From: Methanosarcinaceae archaeon
GTDB lineage: Archaea; Halobacteriota; Methanosarcinia; Methanosarcinales; Methanosarcinaceae
Direction: 5' to 3'
Length of the DNA: 12,920 nt
NCBI GenBank assembly: GCA_030609665.1
Contig: JAUWBW010000026.1
Span: 1 to 12,920, forward strand
Part shown: positions 6,322-12,387 of the stretch, piece after piece
Position numbering within the stretch: position 1 is the stretch's first letter
How the letters are laid out: each line of letters begins with the position of its first letter
The notes under the pieces: model-generated
Told to the model about the DNA's origin: nothing
Seen by the model: the letters and a program-made list of their open reading frames with translations, nothing else
The model's database searches: none
Program-made: the position numbers and the translations under genes

Positions 6322-7503
6322 TTAAACTTTCAGTCCATCAACAAACTCGCCAATCCTGTCAAGTGCAGTATGGATATCTTCCCTTGATGCTGCATACGAA
6401 CAACGCAAGAAACCTACCCCAGCTTCCCCGAAAACATCACCGGGAACAGTTGCCACTTTCTGCTCGTTCAAGAGCCTTTCTGCGAAATCGCCTGATGTCA
6501 GGCCTGTGCTTGAGATTGACGGGAATGCATAAAATGCGCCTTTTGGTTCAAAACATTCAAGACCGAGTTTGTTCAACCCCCCAACAATAAGATGCCGTCT
6601 CCGATCATATTCGCGCACCATCTTTTGCACCTCGCCTTCCCCGTTTTTGAGTGCTTCGATCGCTCCGATCTGGGCGGTTATGGGTGCGCATAGCATGGAA
6701 TACTGGTGTATCAGCATCATCGAATCAATTATTTCGGGTGCTGCCAGTGCGTATCCCATCCTGAAACCTGTCATTGCATGGGATTTTGAAAAACCGTTTA
6801 GCAAAATAGTGCGATCGCGCATACCTTCAAGTGATGCAAAACAGGTGTGAGTTCCATTATAGGTCAGGCAGTCATACACCTCATCTGATATCATCATGAG
6901 ATCGTGTTCGACAATGACATCCGCAATAGATTCAAGGGAATCCTTGTCCATCACAGCGCCGGTTGGGTTATTTGGATAATTGATAATAACAGCTTTTGTT
7001 TTGTCAGTTATCGCATCTTCCAGTTCTTCGGCAGTTATCTTGAAATTATTTGACATTTTAGTGGAAACAGGAACAGGCACACCGCCTGCAAAGATCACTG
7101 AAGGAACATAAGAAACATAGGATGGCTGCACCACAATGACTTCATCATCTGGATTGACAACTGCCCGAATGGCAATGTCCAGAGCTTCGCTGACACCGGT
7201 GGTGACGAGTGTTTCTGATTCAGGGTTATAGTCAACTCGATATTTTTGCGAGTAGAGTTTTGAAATCTCTTCCCGCAGTTCCAAAAGTCCATAATTGGAA
7301 GTGTATGCGGTATCACCATGCTCAATTGAGTGAATACATGCTTCGCGAATGTGCCAGGGAGTAACGAAATCAGGTTCACCCACACCAAGTGAAATAACAT
7401 CATCCATTTCGGAAACAAGGTCAAAAAAACGACGTATGCCAGATGGCGGCACGGTTTTCAGATGATCTGCAACAAAAGCAGAAGGGTCACATCGTCCTCT
7501 CAT
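6322..7503 (-). CDS. PLP-dependent class I/II aminotransferase (aspartate/aromatic type)
   Basis: The protein is 393 residues from ATG 7503. I prefer this start to the in-frame ATG at 7518, because GGAGGAGAT lies between them at ideal spacing. Fold-type I landmarks are all present: SLGVGEPDFVTP near the N-terminus, NYPNNPTG (about 175-182), SDEVY with D207 and Y210, the PLP lysine K240 in NGFSKSHAMTG, and carboxylate-binding R367 in FLRCSY. It should transfer amino groups between an amino acid and a 2-oxo acid in the cytoplasm; the amino acid cannot be named reliably. It lies 45 bases downstream of the Lrp/AsnC gene on the same strand, so the two are probably co-transcribed and the regulator may control it. 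The length is normal and no residue is missing. Confidence 0.92.
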   Translation of the reverse strand: MRGRCDPSAFVADHLKTVPPSGIRRFFDLVSEMDDVISLGVGEPDFVTPWHIREACIHSIEHGDTAYTSNYGLLELREEISKLYSQKYRVDYNPESETLVTTGVSEALDIAIRAVVNPDDEVIVVQPSYVSYVPSVIFAGGVPVPVSTKMSNNFKITAEELEDAITDKTKAVIINYPNNPTGAVMDKDSLESIADVIVEHDLMMISDEVYDCLTYNGTHTCFASLEGMRDRTILLNGFSKSHAMTGFRMGYALAAPEIIDSMMLIHQYSMLCAPITAQIGAIEALKNGEGEVQKMVREYDRRRHLIVGGLNKLGLECFEPKGAFYAFPSISSTGLTSGDFAERLLNEQKVATVPGDVFGEAGVGFLRCSYAASREDIHTALDRIGEFVDGLKV

Positions 7504-7518
7504 GAGAATCTCCTCCAT
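7504..7518 (-). promoter_or_regulatory. Strong Shine-Dalgarno site deciding the aminotransferase start
   Basis: GGAGGAGAT is nearly a full match to the archaeal anti-Shine-Dalgarno sequence and sits a few bases before ATG 7503. It overlaps the upstream in-frame ATG at 7518, which has no comparable site of its own, so the shorter protein is favoured. Confidence 0.75.
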
Positions 7519-7548
7519 GTATTAAGGTATTATTTTTCGACTTTGGTA

Positions 7549-8040
7549 CTAAGGTGATATCTGAAGACGTTTGATGTGTTCCGGCTCATGCAGTATCACA
7601 CCATCTTCCTTGTATGTCTTCAAAACAAAATGTGTAGTTGTGCCCTGAACTTGATCGAGTGTTGCGATCTTCTCTGCTACAAAAAATGCAACTTCTTTCA
7701 TCGAGTTACCGCGAACGGTCAGGGATATGTCATGCCCGCCTGACAAAAGTCTGACCGAGCGCACCTCCGGAAACTTGTACAGCCGCTCTGCAATTGCTTT
7801 ATATCCAAGTTTGCGTTCAAGTGTAACCTTAAGTTCGATGATCGCATGGACATATTCCTCGCCAGCCAATTCCCAATCAATGATGGTCTTGTACTTGCGA
7901 ATAATTCCGTTTTTCTCAAGTTGTTCGATGTTCTTTGTCACATCGTCAACCGTCATGCCAGTGAGATTTGCGATCTCTTCTGGGGCAGTTCTTGCATCCT
8001 CTTCAAGGATCTCCAATATGTGTCGTGTTTGTTTGTCCAT
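7549..8040 (-). CDS. Lrp/AsnC family transcriptional regulator
   Basis: This is a 163-residue regulator. The N-terminal helix-turn-helix spans about residues 1-55: MDKQTRHILEILEEDARTAPEEIA, then VDDVTKNIEQLEKNGIIRKYKTIIDW. A RAM (ligand-binding, dimerisation) domain follows from AIIELKVTLE through FPEVRSVRLLSGGHDISLTVRG to the THFVLKTYKEDG region. A short tail, LHEPEHIKRLQISP, ends it. ATG 8040 is chosen over GTG 8049 because that GTG is itself part of the ribosome binding site GGTGA (8046-8050). The next gene downstream is the aminotransferase, an arrangement that suggests control of amino acid metabolism (inference). A palindrome containing a TATA-like core (8063-8073) lies just upstream and could be an autoregulatory operator. 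Confidence 0.92.
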   Translation of the reverse strand: MDKQTRHILEILEEDARTAPEEIANLTGMTVDDVTKNIEQLEKNGIIRKYKTIIDWELAGEEYVHAIIELKVTLERKLGYKAIAERLYKFPEVRSVRLLSGGHDISLTVRGNSMKEVAFFVAEKIATLDQVQGTTTHFVLKTYKEDGVILHEPEHIKRLQISP

Positions 8041-8062
8041 ATTATTCACCTTTTGTTGATAC

Positions 8063-8073
8063 GGTTTATAACC
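8063..8073 (-). promoter_or_regulatory. Palindromic TATA-like element upstream of the Lrp gene
   Basis: GGTT-TAT-AACC is a short palindrome centred about 28 bases from ATG 8040, and read on minus it contains TTATAAA. It fits a TATA box, a regulator operator or both. A start 25 bases downstream would nearly remove the GGTGA ribosome binding site, so its use as the TATA box is uncertain. Confidence 0.35.
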
Positions 8074-8104
8074 CCAAAATACTCAAAAAATAAAGAGATA
8101 AGAA

Positions 8105-8300
8105 ACGAGAAAATGCTTACTTCGTTCGCATTAACTCGCACTATATATTTATAAAATATATACTACAAGAAAATCTTCGATGACGCTCAGATTAACTTGG
8201 AGTACATAATTCTACAAATTATGTACAACGAGAAAATTCTCCCTTCGGTCGAATTAACTCGAACTATATAATTCTATAAATTATATACTAAGATAAAATG
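8105..8300 (+). repeat. Covarying palindromic repeat, locus 3 (three tandem hairpins)
   Basis: Locus 3 is the clearest tandem array. Hairpins lie at 8106-8138, 8166-8199 and 8229-8261, all in one orientation. They are joined by A+T palindromes at 8142-8162, 8203-8225 and 8265-8287. The period is 60-63 bases, and a decayed fourth start (AGATAAAATG) follows at 8291-8300. The middle hairpin has CAAG/CTTG in place of CGAG/CTCG. The inner stem varies as AATGC/GCATT, AATCT/AGATT and AATTC/GAATT, always keeping the pairing. The linker at 8203-8225 reads TACATAATT/AATTATGTA where others read TATATAATT/AATTATATA, also compensated. The locus lies between the end of rps8e and the start of the Lrp gene. 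Confidence 0.88.
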
Positions 8301-8309
8301 ATTGAGTAT

Positions 8310-8687
8310 TTACTTAACCAATACTGCGTTAACAACGCCATCTTGTCCAGGACGACTTGTGACTCTTGCATTTCCGAGTGCAGTCTGGATGATTGCACCT
8401 TTTGTAATGATATTTCGTCTGATGTGGTGTTCGTTAGCAGCGTTGTCGATAACGTTTTCAATTGCACTTGAAACAGTTTTACCATCAGCCGGATTGGTCA
8501 CATTTGCAATATTACTCTGAAGGAGTCTGACTTTTCTGTTTCCGCCTTTTGTTGAGATGATCTTCCTTTTTGTCTCATTGACGTGTGTATCAGCAGATTC
8601 CCTACCAATCTCGAATTTTCTCCTGCTGCGTGAAGTCTTTACCTTACCGCCTGTGTATGATCTTCTTGATCTGCCTTGCCATCTCAT
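8310..8687 (-). CDS. rps8e: 30S ribosomal protein S8e
   Basis: The 125-residue basic protein has the full archaeal S8e length and pattern: MRWQGRSRRSYTGGKVKTSRSRRK at the start, then ETKRKIISTKGGNRKVRLL, and a C-terminus of HIRRNIITKGAIIQT, LGNARVTSRPGQDGVVNAVLVK. It is a component of the small ribosomal subunit, shared by archaea and eukaryotes and absent from bacteria. AGAGGAAA before ATG 8687 is a fair ribosome binding site. It is transcribed alone on minus and diverges from rnz. Repeat locus 3 begins ten bases beyond its stop on the downstream side, so its mRNA could read into those hairpins. Confidence 0.97.
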   Translation of the reverse strand: MRWQGRSRRSYTGGKVKTSRSRRKFEIGRESADTHVNETKRKIISTKGGNRKVRLLQSNIANVTNPADGKTVSSAIENVIDNAANEHHIRRNIITKGAIIQTALGNARVTSRPGQDGVVNAVLVK

Positions 8688-8759
8688 TGATATTTCCTCT
8701 ATGTTTTAATTGTAAATTTAATTGATTTAATGTTGAATATGATCAAATATTTGTAGATC

Positions 8760-8776
8760 AGATTGTGGAACAATCT
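8760..8776. promoter_or_regulatory. Perfect short inverted repeat in the rps8e-rnz promoter region
   Basis: AGATTGT at 8760-8766 and ACAATCT at 8770-8776 are a perfect seven-base inverted repeat around GGA. It lies 73 bases upstream of rps8e, near where a transcript from the adjacent TATA-like run (8783-8791) would begin. It could be an operator or a leader hairpin. No known motif is recognised. Confidence 0.45.
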
Positions 8777-8782
8777 TATGAT

Positions 8783-8791
8783 AATATATAT
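8783..8791. promoter_or_regulatory. TATA-like run between rps8e and rnz
   Basis: An alternating AT run lies in the divergent region. It could set the rps8e start near 8760 and, on the other strand, an rnz start near 8813. The rnz leader would then be about 135 bases and contain the inverted repeat at 8829-8894. This rests on composition and spacing only. Confidence 0.3.
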
Positions 8792-8823
8792 CCTATTTAT
8801 GGACTTTCCTTTACTAATAGGAT
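8790..8823. repeat. Inverted repeat ATCCTATT/AATAGGAT in the divergent promoter region
   Basis: ATCCTATT at 8790-8797 pairs perfectly with AATAGGAT at 8816-8823 over an 18-base spacer. With the neighbouring repeats at 8760-8776 and 8829-8894, it makes this 262-base divergent region unusually rich in dyad symmetry. Its function is unknown. Confidence 0.45.
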
Positions 8824-8828
8824 TGTAT

Positions 8829-8894
8829 ATGAAGGTTTCGAGTGATTAACGCTGGCTACGCTTACCCATTGCCGGATATTTAGTTTACCTTCAT
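8829..8894. other. ATGAAGGT/ACCTTCAT inverted repeat enclosing 50 bases before rnz
   Basis: ATGAAGGT (8829-8836) and ACCTTCAT (8887-8894) are perfect complements enclosing about 50 bases that are more G+C-rich than the flanks. The enclosed part has GGC/GCC and similar short pairs but no clear tRNA, C/D-box or H/ACA signature. It could be a structured leader of rnz or a small RNA. The call is tentative. Confidence 0.3.
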
Positions 8895-8949
8895 CCTTAT
8901 TTTCACCCTCGCAGTAACTAATAAGTAATTGTAACCCATAGATGAATCC

Positions 8950-9864
8950 ATGTTTCGTGTGACATTTCTTGGAACCGGCGGCTCATTGCCAACCCCGAAC
9001 CGTAATCCATCCGGGATAATGGTCAACAGGGAAGGCGAACTCATGCTGTTTGATTGTGGTGAAGGTACACAGCAGCAGATGATGAGAGCAAAGACCGGTA
9101 TGATGGCATTAACATCTATTTTTATCACTCATTTCCATGCCGACCACATACTCGGAATTCCGGGACTTGTCCAGACCCTGTCGTTTCACGGACGCACAGA
9201 GCCTCTGACGATTTATGGCCCCCACTGGGTAGAGGAATTTACAAAATTATTGGTTGCACTTGGATATTATAAACTCAAGTATGAGATCAAAACCGTACAG
9301 TTGGAACCCGGAAATATCATTAAACGAGATGGATATTCCATACATATTCTAAAGACCGAGCACAGTGTCCCAAGTATTGGTTATGCACTTGTTGAGGATG
9401 AACGCAGGGGTAAGTTCAACCGCGAAAAGGCAATTGAACTTGGTTTGCAGCCGGGACCAATGTTCTCGAAACTCCATCGTGGCGAATCGGTTGAAGTTAA
9501 TGGCAAGATCATCCATTCCAACGATGTCGTATCTGCTCCGCGAAAGGGCAGGACTGTTGTTTATAGCGGAGATACCCGACCATGTGAAGATGTGCTGAAA
9601 GCCAGCCATGATGCAGACCTTCTTATCCATGACAGTACACTCACTGATGAGAAATACGATCGCGCAGTGGAATCCATGCACTCGACCGCAGGTGAAGCAG
9701 CTTCACTTGCAAAAGAAGCAGGAGTGCATCACCTTGTACTGACACACATCAGTTCAAGGTACACAGATGACACTACGCCTATCCTCGAAGACGCAAAAAA
9801 GATTTTCGAAAATGTAACGGTTGCGGACGACCTGATGGAGATTGAGGTCTCATGCCGGGATTAA
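8950..9864 (+). CDS. rnz: Ribonuclease Z (tRNA 3' processing endonuclease)
   Basis: The 304-residue protein is the short (tRNase Z-S) form. It cuts the 3' trailer from tRNA precursors so that CCA can be added. Metallo-beta-lactamase motifs are complete: HFHADH at 61-66 (H61, H63, D65, H66), H138 in TEHSVPS, D208 in YSGDTRP, and H266 in LTHISSRY. The SMHSTA motif (H244) marks RNase Z. The residues LQPGPMFSKLHRGESV (about 166-181) belong to the exosite region that grips tRNA and contain its GP pair. The start FRVTFLGTGGSLPT is the usual N-terminus, so ATG 8950 is right despite a weak ribosome binding site. It diverges from rps8e and converges with the small beta-rich gene. Confidence 0.96.
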   Translation: MFRVTFLGTGGSLPTPNRNPSGIMVNREGELMLFDCGEGTQQQMMRAKTGMMALTSIFITHFHADHILGIPGLVQTLSFHGRTEPLTIYGPHWVEEFTKLLVALGYYKLKYEIKTVQLEPGNIIKRDGYSIHILKTEHSVPSIGYALVEDERRGKFNREKAIELGLQPGPMFSKLHRGESVEVNGKIIHSNDVVSAPRKGRTVVYSGDTRPCEDVLKASHDADLLIHDSTLTDEKYDRAVESMHSTAGEAASLAKEAGVHHLVLTHISSRYTDDTTPILEDAKKIFENVTVADDLMEIEVSCRD

Positions 9865-9884
9865 CAAAAAATTAACAAAATATC

Positions 9885-9903
9885 CGCTGATTTCAGATCA
9901 GCG
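9885..9903. terminator. Hairpin between convergent rnz and the small beta-rich gene
   Basis: CGCTGAT at 9885-9891 and ATCAGCG at 9897-9903 form a perfect seven-base stem with a five-base loop. It lies just after the rnz stop and overlaps the last codons of the converging gene on minus. Its position suits a bidirectional terminator, although there is no long T run on plus. Confidence 0.45.
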
Positions 9904-10159
9904 TCCAGTCAATTTTTTCATTATCAGCATTGTAGAGACTAATTTCCATTTCCCTCTCTTCAAGGTCATAGGTGATTGGTTTTGCACCCAAGTAGAGTGT
10001 ATCGCCTATATTGATCTCGTTTTCATCGGTTTTGATCTTTCCGAAATATACACGGCCACCTGATTGTACATCCTCTACGGTAGCTCCGGTCCAATTCAAA
10101 TTTTGAATAACATTGATCACTACACATTCAAATCTGTCGGATTCACTTATTTCGCTCAT
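9893..10159 (-). CDS. Small conserved-looking beta-rich protein, function unknown
   Basis: I do not recognise this 88-residue protein as a named family. It is acidic, has no membrane segment or signal peptide, and alternates hydrophobic and charged residues as a beta-barrel would (FECVVINVIQ, GGRVYFGKIK, NIGDTLYLG, REMEISLY). A small OB- or TRAM-like fold is possible, but no diagnostic motif shows. A GGGTG-containing ribosome binding site precedes ATG 10159. It starts 37 bases after the AAA ATPase gene on the same strand, so the two are probably co-transcribed and may act together. That it is a real gene is supported by the start signal and the dense packing. Confidence 0.7.
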   Translation of the reverse strand: MSEISESDRFECVVINVIQNLNWTGATVEDVQSGGRVYFGKIKTDENEINIGDTLYLGAKPITYDLEEREMEISLYNADNEKIDWTLI

Positions 10160-10196
10160 TTGATTACACCCTTTTTTGCATTAAAATATATTAGAA

Positions 10197-11204
10197 TTAT
10201 ATATACATTCGGTTTATAACATCTGAATTGTTGTTTTTCTGTATCTTTGAAACTACATCCTCGAATTGTTGCCCTATTATTTTATCTTTATCGTCAATAA
10301 TTGCCTGGTGAAGTGCAGTTTTCAGCACTTTTTCAACAATATCCCTGCCTGATAAACCCGCTGTTAATTTTGCAAGTCTGGATAGATCGATATCTTCAAC
10401 AGGTATCGGAATTGTCGCAATGTTCAATTCGAGTATCCTGCGGCGCTCGTTCTCATCAGGCAACACAAATTCGATCTCTTCTTCAAATCTGCTGCGAACA
10501 GCAGGATCAAGGACATCCATCCTGTTCGTAGCACCGATCATGCACACGCCCAAACGTTCGGAAATGCCGTCCATCTCGGTCAGCAATGCATTGACGATCT
10601 CTGCAACATCACCTCGCAGCTCCTGATTTCTTCGATCAAGGGCAATGGCATCCAATTCATCGATGAATATAATGCAAGGTCCCATCTCTTCGGCACGGTC
10701 ATAGAGTTGATGGATCTGACGTGCGCCTTCTCCTACATACTCGCCGATCAACTGGGTCGCCTTTACAGGAATTATCGGTACATCGGTCTTGCTTGCAAGA
10801 GCCTTTGCAAGCATGGTTTTGCCTGTGCCTGATGGTCCAAAGAACAATACGTTTCGTGGTGCCCATTTTCCGAATTGGTCAGGATTTTCCAAAAACCGCT
10901 CGATCAGGCGGCACTTCCGGCGTGCAGCGTTCTGACCGATCACATCGTCAATGCTGACATCGCTTGTAAATTCAACATCGGATACACTGTTTTCCGCTTC
11001 TTCCACAATTATCGATGTCTTAAGGCCTATTATTGATTCTGGTGGTTCTACATCAATGATCTTGTATGCGAAATCTGGATACATCCGATGGTCGAACAAA
11101 TATTCATCCTTGCGTGCAAGATAGCCGTTCCACTGTTCGCGGGCGTAATACTCAAACACATCAAGGTCTTCGACCTGAGGTTCATCATCAAGTATTCCAC
11201 TCAA
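10197..11204 (-). CDS. Single AAA+ ATPase, probably of the AMA group (unfoldase/chaperone-like)
   Basis: The protein is 335 residues from TTG 11204. It has one classical AAA module: Walker A GPSGTGKT (123-130), YVGEGAR near the pore (156-162), Walker B IIFIDELDA (178-186; D182, E183), sensor-1 N227 in GATNRMD, arginine fingers R237/R239 in VRSRF, and a helical lid with LSGRDI. The N-terminal 85 residues, including YKIIDVEPPESIIGLKTSIIVE, resemble part of the Cdc48 N-domain beta-clam. This fits the AMA proteins (AAA of methanogens and Archaeoglobus), which are hexameric unfoldases or chaperones without a linked protease. No ATG or GTG occurs upstream in frame, yet the frame is open and looks coding back to about 11336, so the N-terminus may be longer. 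The small beta-rich gene follows. Confidence 0.85.
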   Translation of the reverse strand: MSGILDDEPQVEDLDVFEYYAREQWNGYLARKDEYLFDHRMYPDFAYKIIDVEPPESIIGLKTSIIVEEAENSVSDVEFTSDVSIDDVIGQNAARRKCRLIERFLENPDQFGKWAPRNVLFFGPSGTGKTMLAKALASKTDVPIIPVKATQLIGEYVGEGARQIHQLYDRAEEMGPCIIFIDELDAIALDRRNQELRGDVAEIVNALLTEMDGISERLGVCMIGATNRMDVLDPAVRSRFEEEIEFVLPDENERRRILELNIATIPIPVEDIDLSRLAKLTAGLSGRDIVEKVLKTALHQAIIDDKDKIIGQQFEDVVSKIQKNNNSDVINRMYI

Positions 11205-11336
11205 TGGATACCCTATCGGTTTGATAATGAGACGTTCTGCCGTGGATTCAACAAAATCTGTGTTTTGTTCCCGGCTTTTTTTGTGATTGACTCGTTGGAC
11301 TGATTTAACTATGGTATCAACTCGAATTAAAGTGTA
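11205..11336 (-). other. Open, coding-like extension upstream of the AAA ATPase start
   Basis: The frame of the AAA gene continues upstream from TTG 11204 through 44 codons to a TAA at 11337-11339. The nearest part reads FVESTAERLIIKPIGYPLSG, which has beta-strand character and fits the Cdc48-type N-domain. There is no in-frame ATG, GTG or TTG in it, and no ATG or GTG in any minus-strand frame here. A run of seven T (seven A on the coding strand) at 11276-11282 is a possible site of indel or slippage. Confidence 0.5.
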
Positions 11337-11481
11337 TTATGTTATTTGTTAATAAAATGAAGGGATTGTTAAACATTGCCCTTGACTGATGCAAAAAAAT
11401 AAATGAACTAAAAAGATCAATCAAAAACCAACCCCATCCACACTCAAAACATTTAACACCTCTCCCACCAAAAAAAGGGCC

Positions 11482-12279
11482 ATGCTTACCTTCATAGGAC
11501 TCGGTCTTTTTGATGAGAGGGACATATCCCTCAAAGGTCTGGAAGCCATAAAAGATTCAGATAAAGTATATGTGGAATTCTACACATCCCAGCTTATGGG
11601 TAGCGACATCAAAAAAATGGAACAGCTTTACGGCAAGAAAGTTCATCTGCTCCTTCGCGAAGATATCGAACAAGACCCAAAGTGGCTAAACGATGCAGTA
11701 GACAACAATATCGTATTCTTAACAGGCGGCGACACAATGGTCTCAACCACCCACGTTGACCTGCGGCTTCGTGCTATCGAATTGGGGATCGAGACTCGGC
11801 TGATACACGGCGCATCCATCGCTTCCGCCGTGTGCGGACTATCCGGTCTCCAGAACTACCGCTTCGGAAAAGCATCAACTGTGCCGCATCCATATACCAG
11901 CAGTCGCGGAGTTACCGTCATATCCGAAACACCGTACGACACCATTAAAACCAACATGGAAAACGGATTGCACACACTTGTTTTTCTGGACATCGACAAA
12001 GACAAAGGATTCATGACCGTAAACGAAGCGCTCAAACTCCTGCTTGAAGTTGAATCACGGCGCAGGGAAGGGGTGATGGAAAATGCAATTGCGGTCGGCA
12101 TCGCGCGCGCGGGTTCAGGCGCACCGGTCGTAAAAGCGGATTACGCCGGTTCGCTTGTTGATTTCGATCTCGGCGCGCCACTCCATATTCTTGTAATACC
12201 GGCAGAACTGCATTTCTTGGAAGCCGAAGCACTCGTTAAACTTGCAGGCGCGCCACAGGATATTGTGGATTCTGATTGA
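11482..12279 (+). CDS. dphB: Diphthine synthase (SAM:EF-2 methyltransferase)
   Basis: The 265-residue protein is full length for archaeal DphB/Dph5. It methylates the modified histidine of elongation factor 2 three times during diphthamide synthesis. Landmarks are MLTFIGLGLFDERDISLKGLE at the N-terminus (the SAM-binding GLG loop), YVEFYTS, FLTGGDTMVSTTH (about 79-91), LIHGASIASAVCGLSGLQNYRFGK, and PHPYTSSRG. It belongs to the tetrapyrrole methylase superfamily (class III methyltransferase), but these segments are specific to diphthine synthase. AGGGCC just before ATG 11482 is the ribosome binding site, at close spacing like the 917 gene. The region 11337-11481 before it is A+T-rich, with nothing recognised. 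herA follows on the same strand after 108 bases with its own TATA-like element. Confidence 0.96.
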   Translation: MLTFIGLGLFDERDISLKGLEAIKDSDKVYVEFYTSQLMGSDIKKMEQLYGKKVHLLLREDIEQDPKWLNDAVDNNIVFLTGGDTMVSTTHVDLRLRAIELGIETRLIHGASIASAVCGLSGLQNYRFGKASTVPHPYTSSRGVTVISETPYDTIKTNMENGLHTLVFLDIDKDKGFMTVNEALKLLLEVESRRREGVMENAIAVGIARAGSGAPVVKADYAGSLVDFDLGAPLHILVIPAELHFLEAEALVKLAGAPQDIVDSD

Positions 12280-12313
12280 TACCGCATTGGTCGATCTTGT
12301 GGGTTGCATATGT

Positions 12314-12324
12314 AATTATATATG
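12314..12324 (+). promoter_or_regulatory. TATA-like element of herA
   Basis: AATTATATATG lies about 70 bases before the herA ATG. The expected transcript start near 12345 leaves a leader of roughly 43 bases. A three-codon open frame (ATG at 12374, stop at 12383-12385) sits just before the herA start and is probably chance. Confidence 0.35.
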
Positions 12325-12387
12325 TATAGTTGACATATTAAGTGCAGAAAGAAAAAAACAAATCACTTTTTCAATGAGAGATTAAAA

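Noticed and set aside
8105..8300. CRISPR array
   Set aside because: There are repeated palindromic units at a regular period, but the linkers are similar A+T palindromes rather than unique spacers, the units vary by compensated changes, copies occur at three loci in both orientations, and no cas gene is present.
8829..8894. tRNA or box C/D RNA gene
   Set aside because: There is no cloverleaf, no T-loop GTTCNANNC, and no matching C and D box pair. Only an eight-base closing stem is visible.
12374..12385. Regulatory upstream open frame before herA
   Set aside because: Only three codons with no own ribosome binding site. Such short frames are expected by chance.
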